Of a stretch of DNA of 64,000 nt, positions 17,939-26,426 are shown piece after piece. This DNA is from Pseudorhodoplanes sinuspersici. GTDB lineage: Bacteria > Pseudomonadota > Alphaproteobacteria > Rhizobiales > Xanthobacteraceae. How positions within the stretch are numbered: position 1 is the stretch's first letter; each line of letters opens with the position of its first letter. The position numbers and the translations under genes were made by a program. Under the pieces are notes generated by a model. That model was not told the DNA's origin and ran no database searches. It was given only the letters and a program-made list of their open reading frames with translations. The stretch spans positions 3,156,501 to 3,220,500 of the forward strand of contig NZ_CP021112.1 of the NCBI RefSeq assembly GCF_002119765.1, given 5' to 3'.

Positions 17939-17954
17939 TGCAAGCCATGCGCCA
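17939..17954 (-). promoter_or_regulatory. Sigma-54 promoter for fliK-flgD
   Basis: On the minus strand the sequence reads TGGCGCATGGCTTGCA: GG and GC separated by exactly 10 bp, with the flanking TGGC and TTGCA of the -24/-12 consensus. The -12 element is ~42 bp before the fliK start. FlbD, encoded 7 kb away, is the matching activator. Confidence 0.65.
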
Positions 17955-18174
17955 GCCGGCGTGACAAAAAAATGCAATGAAATCAATTGGCTGAGGGGCC
18001 GTGGCCGAGGCGCGATCGGCACGACTTTTCGCTCCCCCGGCAAGAAATTCCCAGTTGGGCTTCCTATATGTGGGCTTCGATTGCCTTGCGCCCCGTTGCA
18101 ACGGTAGAACCTGTCCGAGAGATCGGCGGCAAGAACGAACAATTCCAAGGAGTGCGGCAGCGGCCGCAACCTTC

Positions 18175-19368
18175 ATGATGAATTCACTGGGTCTGGACAG
18201 CCGTCCACAGGACACCCGCGTCGTCGTCGCGATGTCGGGCGGTGTGGATTCGTCCGTCACCGCGGCATTGCTGGCGGCGGAGGGATACGACGTCGTCGGC
18301 GTCACGCTGCAGCTTTACGATCATGGCGAGGCGACGCACCGCAAGGGCGCCTGCTGCGCCGGCCGTGACATCCACGATGCGCGCCAGGTTGCCGGCACGC
18401 TCGGCATTCCGCATTACGTGCTCGACTACGAAACCCGTTTCAAGGAAGAAGTGATCGATCGCTTCGCTGAGAGCTATGTCGCCGGTGAGACGCCGGTGCC
18501 CTGCATTTCCTGCAACCAGTCGATCAAATTCCGAGATCTGCTCGACACCGCCAAGGATCTCGGCGCGCAGGTGATGGCGACCGGACATTATATCGCGTCG
18601 CGTTCGCTGGTCGGCGGTGGCCGCGCACTCTATCGCGCGCGCGAGGAAGAGCGCGACCAGAGCTATTTCCTGTTCGCGACCACGCGCGAGCAGCTCGACA
18701 TTTTGCGCTTTCCCCTCGGCGATCTCACCAAGGCGGAGACACGGCAAGCCGCGCGGCGCTTTGGGCTCGCAGTTGCCGATAAGGACGACAGCCAGGACAT
18801 CTGCTTTGTGCCGCAGGGCCGTTACACCGACATCATCGAGAAGTTGATGCCAACGGCGGCCGATCCCGGCGAGATCGTCGATCTCGATGGCAAGGTGCTC
18901 GGCCGCCATAACGGCATCATTCATTTCACTATCGGACAGCGGAAGGGACTCGGCGTTGCCACCGGTACCCCGCTTTATGTGGTTCGGCTCGATTCCCATA
19001 CGCGACGTGTCGTTGTCGGTCCGCGCGATGCCTTGCGCACGCGCCGCATCGGCCTGCGCGACGTGAACTGGATCGGCGATGGCCGTCTGGCCGAGGCGCT
19101 CGATGCCGGTCGCCGGGAGGTATTCGTGAAGGTGCGGTCGACCCGTGCGCCGCAGCCGGCCTGGTTGTCGCTCGGCAGCGACGGCTGCGAGATCGAACTC
19201 GTCGATGGCGAGGATGGCGTCGCGCCGGGACAGGCCTGCGTGTTCTATGACGCGCCCGATGGTCAGGCGCGCGTGCTGGGCGGCGGCTTCATCCGCAGCG
19301 CAGTTGCGATGACGGCTCGTTCCTCAATCGATACGTCCACGATTGCATCGGCACGACCCGCTGGCTGA
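18175..19368 (+). CDS. mnmA: MnmA, tRNA-specific 2-thiouridylase
   Basis: 397 aa. PP-loop SGGVDSS at 21-27 binds ATP. The catalytic pair is Cys113 in PVPCISCNQ and Cys210 in [12 protein letters not shown], matching the two cysteines of E. coli MnmA. C-terminal beta domains (~255-375) follow. It thiolates U34 of tRNA-Lys, -Glu and -Gln using persulfide sulfur. Adjacent ATG codons at 18175 and 18178 are both possible. The frame extends upstream to 18001, but that part has no conserved content. It is followed 1 bp later by the methyltransferase gene, so they are probably co-transcribed. Confidence 0.95.
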   Translation: MMNSLGLDSRPQDTRVVVAMSGGVDSSVTAALLAAEGYDVVGVTLQLYDHGEATHRKGACCAGRDIHDARQVAGTLGIPHYVLDYETRFKEEVIDRFAESYVAGETPVPCISCNQSIKFRDLLDTAKDLGAQVMATGHYIASRSLVGGGRALYRAREEERDQSYFLFATTREQLDILRFPLGDLTKAETRQAARRFGLAVADKDDSQDICFVPQGRYTDIIEKLMPTAADPGEIVDLDGKVLGRHNGIIHFTIGQRKGLGVATGTPLYVVRLDSHTRRVVVGPRDALRTRRIGLRDVNWIGDGRLAEALDAGRREVFVKVRSTRAPQPAWLSLGSDGCEIELVDGEDGVAPGQACVFYDAPDGQARVLGGGFIRSAVAMTARSSIDTSTIASARPAG

Positions 19369-19369
19369 C

Positions 19370-20017
19370 ATGTCGACGACGAGGGGGCTCGACAAATCGA
19401 CGATCACCAAGGCCTATGCCCGCTGGGCACCGGTCTACGACTTCGTATTCGGCGCCGTGTTCGAGCGCGGCCGCAAAGCTTCCATTGCCGCGGCCGAGCG
19501 TATCGGCGGTCGCATTCTTGAAGTCGGCGTCGGCACCGGCATTTCACTGCCGGATTATTCGCGCCAGAACCGGCTGGTCGGCATCGACATTTCCGAGCCG
19601 ATGCTGCGCAAGGCGCATGCGCGCGTGCGCGAATTGAAACTCGATAATGTCGAAGTCTTGTCGGTGATGGACGTCGCCCATCTCGGCTTTCCCGACGATT
19701 CGTTCGATGTCGTGGTCGCGCAATATGTGATCACCGCCGTGCCGGACCCGGATGCGGCGCTGGATGAATTCGCGCGCGTGCTGAAGCCCGGCGGCGAGAT
19801 CATCCTCGTCAATCACATCAGCGCCGAAAGCGGCATGCGCCGCACCGTTGAATTGCAGTTCGCGCCGATTGCGAGGCGCCTTGGCTGGCGGCCGGAATTC
19901 GAATGGGCGCGTTTGCAAGAATGGATCGACCGCAATCCGCGCATGCGTGTCATCGATCGCACGCCGATGCCGCCGCTCGGGCATTTCTCGATGATGCGGT
20001 TCGGCAAAAGCGCCTGA
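19370..20017 (+). CDS. pmtA: PmtA-like phosphatidylethanolamine N-methyltransferase
   Basis: 215 aa, class I SAM-dependent methyltransferase. KAYARWAPVYDFVFGAVFERGR at the N-terminus, motif I ILEVGVGTGISLPDY (~47-61), VVAQYVITAVPDPDAALDEFARVLKPGG and the ending PPLGHFSMMRF match the Rhodobacter-type PmtA. That enzyme makes phosphatidylcholine by three methylations of phosphatidylethanolamine at the inner membrane. The ATG at 19370 starts one base after the mnmA stop; an upstream start at 19343 would overlap mnmA. Specificity for the lipid is inferred from similarity to the family. Confidence 0.82.
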   Translation: MSTTRGLDKSTITKAYARWAPVYDFVFGAVFERGRKASIAAAERIGGRILEVGVGTGISLPDYSRQNRLVGIDISEPMLRKAHARVRELKLDNVEVLSVMDVAHLGFPDDSFDVVVAQYVITAVPDPDAALDEFARVLKPGGEIILVNHISAESGMRRTVELQFAPIARRLGWRPEFEWARLQEWIDRNPRMRVIDRTPMPPLGHFSMMRFGKSA

Positions 20018-20095
20018 AATTCTCGCTTTCTCACGCCACCTGAAATCGGAACCAACCGGTTTTGCCTTGGGTTGGTGTGTGATTGGGAGTGAATT

Positions 20096-20458
20096 ATGAG
20101 CCTTGCATCTCGCGTTTTACCGGCGGCATTGGTTTGTGTCATTCTGGGCGGCGCGCTGTCTTCTGCGCAGCAGCCGAAGGAGCCGGACGTGCCGACGCAA
20201 CCGGCGCCGCCGAAGCTCGACCCGAAGGCCTGCGCCGACCGCGAGCAGCTTCCGCATGCCGACATCCCCGAGACCGAAGGGCGCGCTCCCGATACGGACG
20301 AGCCTCTCAGCGACAAGCTGGCGCGGACCGATGGCGTGATCTGTCCGCCGCTTGGGCTCGATCCCGATATCCGAGCCCCGACACCCAACGGCAGCAAGAT
20401 GCTGGTCATCCCGCCGCCCGGCAGCCCCGGCGGCGATCCGAATGTGCGGCCAAAATAG
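20096..20458 (+). CDS. Small secreted proline-rich hypothetical protein
   Basis: 120 aa. Signal peptide ~1-24 (ALVCVILGGALSSAQ). The mature protein is rich in Pro and Asp, with cysteines in DPKACADREQLPH and GVICPPLG and an ending PPPGSPGGDPNVRP. No domain is recognised. GGGAG lies a few bases before the ATG. Similar short periplasmic proteins recur in Bradyrhizobium-like genomes. An overlapping frame starting at 20083 is rejected because it has no signal sequence or family features. Confidence 0.7.
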   Translation: MSLASRVLPAALVCVILGGALSSAQQPKEPDVPTQPAPPKLDPKACADREQLPHADIPETEGRAPDTDEPLSDKLARTDGVICPPLGLDPDIRAPTPNGSKMLVIPPPGSPGGDPNVRPK

Positions 20459-20508
20459 CAGTTTTTGCGCATAGCCGGCCGCAATGTCGGTTTATCGGCC
20501 AGCTTTGC

Positions 20509-20537
20509 TTGACAGGTTTTCAGTCCGAACCTTATAT
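20509..20537 (+). promoter_or_regulatory. Sigma-70 promoter of the tRNA-Met gene
   Basis: TTGACA (20509-20514), a 17-bp spacer and TTATAT (20532-20537) form a near-consensus promoter whose start point would fall ~35 bp before the tRNA. Confidence 0.75.
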
Positions 20538-20579
20538 CCCGGCACGCTTTCAGGCCTTCGGGCCTGTAGCCGTTTCGGC

Positions 20580-20656
20580 GGCGGGGTAGCTCAGCTGGCT
20601 AGAGCAGAGGAATCATAATCCTTGTGTCGGGGGTTCGAGTCCCTCCCTCGCTACCA
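20580..20656 (+). tRNA. tRNA-Met (anticodon CAT), elongator type
   Basis: 77 nt with encoded CCA. The acceptor stem GGCGGGG pairs with CCTCGCT (two G-U pairs), and D-arm GCTC/GAGC, anticodon stem GAGGA/TCCTT and T-arm with TTCGAGT are all intact. The loop ATCATAA gives anticodon CAT at 34-36. The first base pair (G-U) and overall sequence match the elongator Met tRNA of alphaproteobacteria rather than the initiator. A CAT-reading tRNA-Ile cannot be fully excluded. Confidence 0.9.
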
Positions 20657-20715
20657 CCATTCCCCCGACAACTCATCAACTGTTCCCGATCAGTTTGGCA
20701 AGCCGTCCCCGGATT

Positions 20716-21069
20716 TCAGCCTAACCCCTTCTGACCGGCCACCGCACGAACCGTCACGCTACCTGATAGGCGACGGACGGCGGTGATCAGCCTCTCATTT
20801 TTCCCGTCCGTGTCGTCAGCCAGCACCGCCTTGAGGTCGGCTAGGTCGCGGCGGTACTGCTCACAGAAGCTGGATGTACCGAAAACTGTGGGTGTCGCGA
20901 TATCCAGTGCAGCCGTCTTGGCGGCTACTTCGTCGCGTTCGGTCTGAAGCCTCTTGATTGGCTCCGCCATGGCGACGCGATCAAAGGTTCCTTTCAGTGC
21001 CAGTTCTGCTGCCCGCTCCAGCTCCCGCTGATTTCGCTGCTGGGACGTTCGAATCGGATGCGTTCTCAC
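20716..21069 (-). pseudogene. Remnant of a serine recombinase C-terminal region beside the tRNA
   Basis: The frame encodes a coiled-coil-like stretch (RELERAAELALKGTFDRV, then KRLQTERDEVAAKTAAL), then YRRDLADLKAVLADD and ERLITAVRRLSGSVTVRA. This is the order of features at the C-terminus of serine site-specific recombinases, where a leucine-rich coiled coil is followed by a YR..L..L-type helix and a final R.LI..V.V strand. The catalytic, zinc-ribbon and recombinase domains are missing. The location 60 bp past a tRNA is typical for integrases of genomic islands. Identification rests on pattern, not a database match. Confidence 0.45.
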
Positions 21070-21516
21070 TGCCTGCGGAAGCGATTAGGCGCTGCCTCGC
21101 AGCGTTGTAGGCGCGAATAGAGTGATTGATCCAATCCGGCTCCGCCAGCGTCCCATTGATCGTGAATGCGTTCCAGCGCAGGCCCGCGGCGGCGTGATAC
21201 CGCATTTATTTATACAAGCGTGCGCGCGTCCTGTCGTGCTCCTGTACCGATGTCATCGCTTTTTCTGGCCGTGTGAAATCGATGTCGTCACCCACGAGGC
21301 TATAAGCAGCGCGTGTGCAGCGATCGATGAACATTGCTGCGACCCGGCCACTTTTGCGCATAAGCCACTGCCGCCGCTCGATGGACTATTGATGCTGCGA
21401 TTTGCAGCATCCAGATGGCACTCAAGTGACCGAAAGTAATGCCGGCGCGGAGACCGCCGAAATGCCGCGAAGCGCCGGCTATTTTTCACTCCTACGAGAT
21501 AGACATCATTCGCCCC
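21070..21516. other. Non-coding or decayed stretch between the recombinase remnant and the ECF gene
   Basis: Several short frames exist but none has a convincing start, composition or family. An 8-bp perfect hairpin, GATGCTGC/GCAGCATC, lies at 21391-21411. The region looks like eroded mobile-element DNA. Confidence 0.4.
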
Positions 21517-22194
21517 ATGCAAGCCAGCGCACCAAGCCTCGCAACAGCTGCAGCAGATACTCGATGCATTCTGACGCCTGCATTGTCACCGAGCGTTTCG
21601 CGAACTTCCAACCGTCGCCGCGACCGTGCCGTCGATCCAGGTAGCATTTCCGCCGGTGAGCGCGAGGTCAGGGCTGGACTTAGCACCTGTCTTACGCGGC
21701 TTTGGCGTTATGGTGTTCTGCTCTCGCGTCGGCGCGATGTCGCTGACGATCTCGTACAGGCGACCTTTGTCCGCGCACTCGAACGCGCCAACCAGTTCCA
21801 GGCGGGCACACAGCTCGATCGCTGGCTGTTCGCGATCCTGCATTCGATCTGGCTCAATGAGGTCCGCTCGCGCCGGGTGCGGACAGGACAAGGTCAGGTG
21901 GACGCCGACCGTGTTCTGATGGTCGATGGCGGCCGCCAGACGGAAGCGCATGTCTTGGCCAACCAGATCCTGTTGCTTGCGGACAGATTGCCATTGGCGC
22001 AGAAAACGGCGCTGTGGCTTGCGTATGTCGAGGGGTTGTCATACGGCGAGATCGCCGAGGTAACGCAAGTGCCAATCGGCACGGTGATGAGTCGCCTTGC
22101 TGCAGCCCGCGCAAGAATTACCGATAGCACGGTTTTGGATCCCGCTCGGGACGGTGTGCCAAGCCTGTATTTTACTCCCTTGCAGCGCGCATGA
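21517..22194 (+). CDS. ECF-type RNA polymerase sigma-70 factor
   Basis: 225 aa from the ATG at 21517. Region 2 (~70-135) carries RRRDVADDLVQATFVRALERANQFQ and LDRWLFAILHSIWLNEVRSRR. Region 4 (~155-210) carries LPLAQKTALWLAYVEGLSYGEIAE and VPIGTVMSRLAAARARI. The ~65 residues before region 2 are unlike the family, so a later non-ATG start is possible. No anti-sigma gene is adjacent: upstream is decayed DNA and downstream a convergent exporter gene. The regulon may include the neighbouring exporter or polyketide genes, which is inference. Confidence 0.85.
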   Translation: MQASAPSLATAAADTRCILTPALSPSVSRTSNRRRDRAVDPGSISAGEREVRAGLSTCLTRLWRYGVLLSRRRDVADDLVQATFVRALERANQFQAGTQLDRWLFAILHSIWLNEVRSRRVRTGQGQVDADRVLMVDGGRQTEAHVLANQILLLADRLPLAQKTALWLAYVEGLSYGEIAEVTQVPIGTVMSRLAAARARITDSTVLDPARDGVPSLYFTPLQRA

Positions 22195-22217
22195 CGATCG
22201 TCTGTATCCGGCCATCC

Positions 22218-23819
22218 TCATGCCTTCTCGTGCGACATGTGCCGCCGTGCGGGGATGCTGGGCGCTTCTTCTGACATCGCTGTCGCGCTGCGAATGAAAG
22301 GCAAGACTGCGAGTGTAACGATGGAAACCGTGGCGATCGATGCCCAAGCGAGGTTGGATGTTTCCACAAAGGCTGCCTTATCGATCAGGGGGGCCACAAG
22401 CGCTCGCACGGATGGGTCACCGAGTGCAGCTGGACCGGCGGTCATCATGGAAGGCGGAATGCCGATTGCAATTGCTGTTGCCACGTCCCCAGTCTGTAGA
22501 TGCGCTAGAATCGCATTGCCGTGCGCCGGTGCGAGGCCATAGATAATCGTATCAATCAGGGCGAGTCCAATAGCTCCACCAAGATTGCGCATCAGATTGA
22601 AGAGTGCGCTGGCATCAGGCACCCGCTCAGCCGGGAGATGCCCAAGTGCCAATCGCGTTGGCGGCAGCAGGCAGAACATGATTGCAATTCCACGGAATAC
22701 CTGCGGCCAGAACATCCCTTGAAAATCTGTGTTGATCGTCTGATGGGCACTTAGGCCGAGTCCGACGGCCAGGAGCGTGAAGCCAAAGGCCGTCAATAGT
22801 CGAGCGTCGAACCTGCGCTCCAGCGCGACCGCGACAGGCGCCGTCACAAGCTGCGCAATGCCCGTAACCAGCATGATTTCGCCTATGGCCAGCGCACTAT
22901 GTCCGCGCACATAGGCGAGGAAGAGCGGCATGAGATAGACCGAACCATAAAGTCCAATGCCAAGAATGAAACTCAACACCGATCCTATCGCAAAGTTACG
23001 ATCGGACAGCAGCGTCAAATCGATCAGCCGCCGCTCTGCGGAAAGAGTTCGCCGCACGAGGATCATCCCGGCCAAAGCGGTCCAGGTCAAAAGCGTGATG
23101 ATGAGTGGCGAAACCCAGCCATCGTGCGGTGCCTGCTTGAGTGCGATTTCGAGCGTCGCAAGACCGGTGGCAAGAAGGATGAGCGACGACGAATCGAACT
23201 GTTTCAGGAGGCGCCAGTCTGCTGGCTCGCGTGGAAGCCATGCGAGCCCAAGAATCGCTGCAATCAACCCCGGTCCGACATTGATCATGAACAACCAGTG
23301 CCAGGAATAAGTCTCAGTGATCCAGCCGCCGGCGATAGGCCCGACTGTCGGGGCAAGGACGGCGAGCGCGCCGGCTATCGTCGTCGCGGTGCCCTGCAGC
23401 CGAACAGGAAAGAGCAGAAAGACAGATGCGAAAACGGCGGGAATGAGCGTGCCGCCGGAAAAGCCTTGAAGGACTCGCCAGATGATCAACTCGGTGAAGC
23501 CAGTGCTCGCTGCGCATCCAAGAGAGGCGAGCGAGAATGCTAGTATGGCTCCACTGAACAACCAGCGCATGCCGAGCAGGCGCGTGAGAAAGCCGGTCAG
23601 TGGAATGGCCACGACCTCGGCGATCAGATAGCCGGTCTGCACCCAGCTCATATCGTCGGGCGCAATGCCTACCGCTTTCTGGATCGTCGGCAGCGACGTC
23701 GCAACGATCTGCACATCGAGGATCGCCATGAACATGCCGAAGCACATGATGCCAAAGCCAGCAAATACGTGCGGGCTTGCGGTGACTTCGGCTGATGGCA
23801 GAGCAGATCGTTTGATCAT
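22218..23819 (-). CDS. DHA2 family (EmrB-like) 14-helix MFS drug exporter
   Basis: 533 aa. FGMFMAILDVQIVATSLPTI and the motif-C segment LAPTVGPIAGGWITE are typical of the DHA2 drug:H+ antiporters, which have 14 membrane helices. A cytosolic tail follows helix 14. No membrane-fusion (HlyD) partner is next to it, unlike the pump at 26.7-29.6 kb. It is divergent from the type III polyketide synthase gene, so it may export that product or an intermediate (inference). The 137-bp divergent region carries two inverted repeats. It converges with the ECF sigma gene. Confidence 0.87.
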   Translation of the reverse strand: MIKRSALPSAEVTASPHVFAGFGIMCFGMFMAILDVQIVATSLPTIQKAVGIAPDDMSWVQTGYLIAEVVAIPLTGFLTRLLGMRWLFSGAILAFSLASLGCAASTGFTELIIWRVLQGFSGGTLIPAVFASVFLLFPVRLQGTATTIAGALAVLAPTVGPIAGGWITETYSWHWLFMINVGPGLIAAILGLAWLPREPADWRLLKQFDSSSLILLATGLATLEIALKQAPHDGWVSPLIITLLTWTALAGMILVRRTLSAERRLIDLTLLSDRNFAIGSVLSFILGIGLYGSVYLMPLFLAYVRGHSALAIGEIMLVTGIAQLVTAPVAVALERRFDARLLTAFGFTLLAVGLGLSAHQTINTDFQGMFWPQVFRGIAIMFCLLPPTRLALGHLPAERVPDASALFNLMRNLGGAIGLALIDTIIYGLAPAHGNAILAHLQTGDVATAIAIGIPPSMMTAGPAALGDPSVRALVAPLIDKAAFVETSNLAWASIATVSIVTLAVLPFIRSATAMSEEAPSIPARRHMSHEKA

Positions 23820-23827
23820 GACAGTTT

Positions 23828-23849
23828 CGCAATGTTTCGCTGTATTGCG
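23828..23849. promoter_or_regulatory. Inverted repeat CGCAAT-N10-ATTGCG before the exporter gene
   Basis: A perfect 6-bp inverted repeat, 9-30 bp upstream of the exporter ATG, placed like a repressor site overlapping the minus-strand promoter or leader. Confidence 0.35.
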
Positions 23850-23870
23850 CGGTTAACACGCCGGGAATGC

Positions 23871-23901
23871 ATTTATTCATCCGAAGAGCGATCGAATAAA
23901 T
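23871..23901. promoter_or_regulatory. Inverted repeat ATTTATTC-N15-GAATAAAT in the exporter/polyketide divergent promoter
   Basis: A perfect 8-bp inverted repeat with a 15-bp spacer (arms 23 bp apart centre to centre, about two helical turns) in the middle of the divergent region. Suitable as a dimeric operator; the regulator is unknown. Confidence 0.4.
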
Positions 23902-23956
23902 TCAGACATGGCGTGTTTTCGGGTGCCCGTTCAACAAACGAACCAGGAGCACGACC

Positions 23957-25009
23957 GTGTCTGTTACGATCAAACTTTCCGGCGTCGCCGTCGCTGTGCC
24001 GGAGCATGTCATTCGGCAGTCTGATGCTGCAGCGGTGGCAACCCATCTCTTCTCCGAAAAATTGCGAGGCTTTCGGCGGCTTGCGCCTATTTTTGAGAAC
24101 GCCGGTATCCGAACGCGATATTCAGTGCGGCCACTGTCGTGGTTCTACGAACCGCATGGCTGGGCGGATCGTATGGAGGCTTATATCGATGGAGCGAGCC
24201 GGCTGTTCGTCAGGGTTGCAACACGCGCGATTCAACAATCGGGATTGACGGCGAAGGAGATCGACAGCGTTGTTGTGGTGTCCACGACAGGCTTCGCTGC
24301 GCCCAGCATTGAGGCTTTGGTTTCAAGCGAGATGGGATTTCGGCCAGATATTGAACGTGTTCCGATTTTCGGGCTTGGCTGTGCAGCCGGTGTCTCTGGC
24401 CTGTCGGTCGCGTCGCGGCTGGCTACAGCGCGGCCTGGCACAAAGGTCCTTTTTGTGGCGATCGAGCTTTGCTCTCTTGCGTTTCGCCTCGATGAACCCA
24501 CGCCGGTGAATGTCGTCGCCTCCGCGTTGTTTGGTGACGGCGCCGCAGCCTGTATCCTGAGTGCTGACGGCGACGGCGTTGCGACTGTAGAATCGACGGG
24601 CGAACATCTTTTTGCCGATACTCTCGACATCATGGGATGGCGGGTCGATGACCCTGGACTTGGCATCGTGTTGGCCCAATCGCTGCCGCCTTTTGTCACC
24701 TCGCGTATCCGGCCGGCACTCGCCGGAATACTTGCGCGTCATATGCTGCAACTGGGCGATATTGATCGCTTTGTCTGCCATCCCGGCGGAGCCAAAGTGC
24801 TCGATGCCTTGGAAAGCGCTTTATCGATAGGGCAGGGCGCCTTGAACGATGAACGCGAAATTCTCGCGGATTATGGCAACATGTCCTCCCCCACGGTGTT
24901 GTTTGTCCTCGATCGGGCTATCCGGACCGGCCTGCCGGAGCGTTCGGCGATGGTGGCGATGGGACCCGGCTTTTCGACAAGCTGCGTGACATTGAGGAGG
25001 GCAGCGTGA
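23957..25009 (+). CDS. Type III polyketide synthase (chalcone/alkylresorcinol synthase-like)
   Basis: 350 aa. The catalytic triad is visible: Cys142 in GLGCAAGVSGL, His275 in CHPGG and Asn308 in YGNMSSPTVLF, with GFG-loop equivalent GPGFS near the C-terminus. Type III synthases load an acyl starter onto Cys, extend it with malonyl-CoA and cyclise it to pyrones or resorcinols. The next gene overlaps the stop codon and encodes an ICMT-like methyltransferase. This pairing is known for Bacillus BpsA-BpsB, which makes alkylpyrone methyl ethers. The starter and product here are not deducible. It starts at GTG 23957, with AGGAG 8 bp upstream. Confidence 0.9.
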   Translation: MSVTIKLSGVAVAVPEHVIRQSDAAAVATHLFSEKLRGFRRLAPIFENAGIRTRYSVRPLSWFYEPHGWADRMEAYIDGASRLFVRVATRAIQQSGLTAKEIDSVVVVSTTGFAAPSIEALVSSEMGFRPDIERVPIFGLGCAAGVSGLSVASRLATARPGTKVLFVAIELCSLAFRLDEPTPVNVVASALFGDGAAACILSADGDGVATVESTGEHLFADTLDIMGWRVDDPGLGIVLAQSLPPFVTSRIRPALAGILARHMLQLGDIDRFVCHPGGAKVLDALESALSIGQGALNDEREILADYGNMSSPTVLFVLDRAIRTGLPERSAMVAMGPGFSTSCVTLRRAA

Positions 25010-25548
25010 TGGTCTGGATTTCGGTTGCGCTTCTCGGCGCGGTTACGCTGCAGCGGCTTGCGGAGCTCATCTATTCAAGACGAAATACAGCACGGCTTCT
25101 GGCGCAAGGTGCATATGAGGTCGCGCCGGAACATTATCCCTTTATGGTCCTGCTGCATGCCGCCTGGCTTTCCGGCTTGTGGTTGCTCGCTCCGGCGCGG
25201 CCAATCAACTTGTTCTGGTTCGCACTCTTCGCCATAGCGCAGGTGATGCGGGTATGGGTGCTGACCACGTTGAAAACGCGCTGGACGACGAGAATTATCG
25301 TTTTGCCGGGAGCGCCACTTGTAGGCAAGGGTCCCTACCGCTTTTTGCGCCATCCGAATTATGCAGTCGTTGTCGTAGAGATCGCTGCGCTTCCGCTCGC
25401 ATTCGGTTTGCCGCTCTATGCCTTTGTTTTCTCTGTCTTGAATGCAATCATTCTGTTCGTTCGCATCAGGGCAGAGAATGCCGCGCTTGGGATCAATGCG
25501 AGGACATCTAGGCCGGCAGGGGATCCGAACGAGGTTGCGACTTTGTAA
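25009..25548 (+). CDS. Isoprenylcysteine carboxyl methyltransferase (ICMT) family, BpsB-like
   Basis: 179 aa, five or so membrane helices. The conserved C-terminal block GPYRFLRHPNYAVVVVEIAALPLAFG is the SAM-binding signature of the ICMT/PEMT family, and NAIILFVRIRAENAALG follows. In Bacillus, BpsB methylates the polyketide made by the adjacent synthase; the same job is likely here. The ATG at 25009 overlaps the synthase TGA by one base, with AGGAGG 8 bp upstream; a GTG three bases earlier is the alternative. Tight coupling to the synthase is the main functional clue. Confidence 0.85.
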   Translation: MVWISVALLGAVTLQRLAELIYSRRNTARLLAQGAYEVAPEHYPFMVLLHAAWLSGLWLLAPARPINLFWFALFAIAQVMRVWVLTTLKTRWTTRIIVLPGAPLVGKGPYRFLRHPNYAVVVVEIAALPLAFGLPLYAFVFSVLNAIILFVRIRAENAALGINARTSRPAGDPNEVATL

Positions 25549-25584
25549 CCCGGTGCAGCAATTATCTCATTTGAGGCGCAAGAA

Positions 25585-25815
25585 TCAGTGAATGATAATG
25601 TTCGGTACGCCACGATCAAAGGGTGCTGACGGCTCTTCATGCCGCGGGTGATGGTCCTCAAGATTGTTGATCGTCTCGACGATCGATGCTTTCAAGACGG
25701 GCGTCGGAGCCGCTTCATTCGAGTTGCCCGACATGAAAAGCGCGTGGGTTTGTGCGCCGATCAATATCAAAGCCAGCATCAGCATACTGGTCATGATCGC
25801 GTAATTCTGTTTCAT
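25585..25815 (-). CDS. Small hypothetical protein with N-terminal membrane/signal segment
   Basis: 76 aa. MKQNYAIMTSMLMLALILIG is a signal peptide or membrane anchor, followed by a short acidic and His-containing tail (NNLEDHHPRHEEP). No family recognised. It is converged on by the methyltransferase gene. The ATG at 25815 was taken for its Lys-bearing signal; the longer frame to 25890 has no extra support. Confidence 0.5.
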   Translation of the reverse strand: MKQNYAIMTSMLMLALILIGAQTHALFMSGNSNEAAPTPVLKASIVETINNLEDHHPRHEEPSAPFDRGVPNIIIH

Positions 25816-25919
25816 CGCGTGCCTTCGATAGTGCTTGGTGGAAAGATCTCCCCCAATTGAAAGATGCCGGCGAGCATGTCTTGTCGGCATCCGTGTTTAA
25901 CGCTGGGCACCCAAGTCGG

Positions 25920-26114
25920 TTACCAGGCTCCTTCGTCCAACGCTTCGCGCGTTGTCGGATCACGATACGTTGAATCAAAACTCGACGTATGGACGTGTCG
26001 CTCATACGAGGCACGATGGTGATAATGATGCCGCGGTGCTGCCTGGGCTTGTGATGAGGCGGCGAGTAGTACGAATGCTAAAGCCGCAAATGGGCTAATT
26101 CTAACGATGGACAT
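25920..26114 (-). CDS. Very small secreted His/Tyr-rich protein
   Basis: 64 aa. Signal peptide ~1-24 (FAALAFVLLAASSQAQA), then a His/Tyr/Arg tract (RHHYHHRASYERHVH) and an acidic end. GGAGATCGATC precedes the ATG. His-rich mature ends can bind metals, but no function is known. It lies ~100 bp upstream of, and reads toward, the 76-aa gene. Confidence 0.6.
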   Translation of the reverse strand: MSIVRISPFAALAFVLLAASSQAQAAPRHHYHHRASYERHVHTSSFDSTYRDPTTREALDEGAW

Positions 26115-26426
26115 GATCGATCTCCTTTGATTTTGAGGAATGCGGCCCTTCTGAACGGAAGCCATGCGACCCGTAGATGGATTAATCAAAGCATTTTCTC
26201 TTTAAGTTTATTGCCGTCGATTGCACGCTCTTGCTTGAAGATAAGGCGTCATCGCCTTCCTGATTTGCTGCCTCCCGCGCAGGGGCAGGCACCGCTGAGC
26301 GTCGGCTTTTTTCACCAGCAACAACACGCAAAACACGGCAAGGCAGGGCAAGCCCGGCGCCGTGGAACGCGTATTTACGTGACCATGGGCGACGACGCCC
26401 AAGGCACACATACAAGGAGATCGAAC
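26115..26426. other. Divergent intergenic region between two small secreted protein genes
   Basis: 312 bp with no supported gene. It must hold the promoters of both small genes. AT-rich tracts occur around 26185-26215. No recognisable operator was found. Confidence 0.4.

Noticed and set aside
21122-21439. 105-codon frame near the recombinase remnant
   Set aside because: No family, no ribosome site, overlaps other equally weak frames on the opposite strand; probably decayed DNA.
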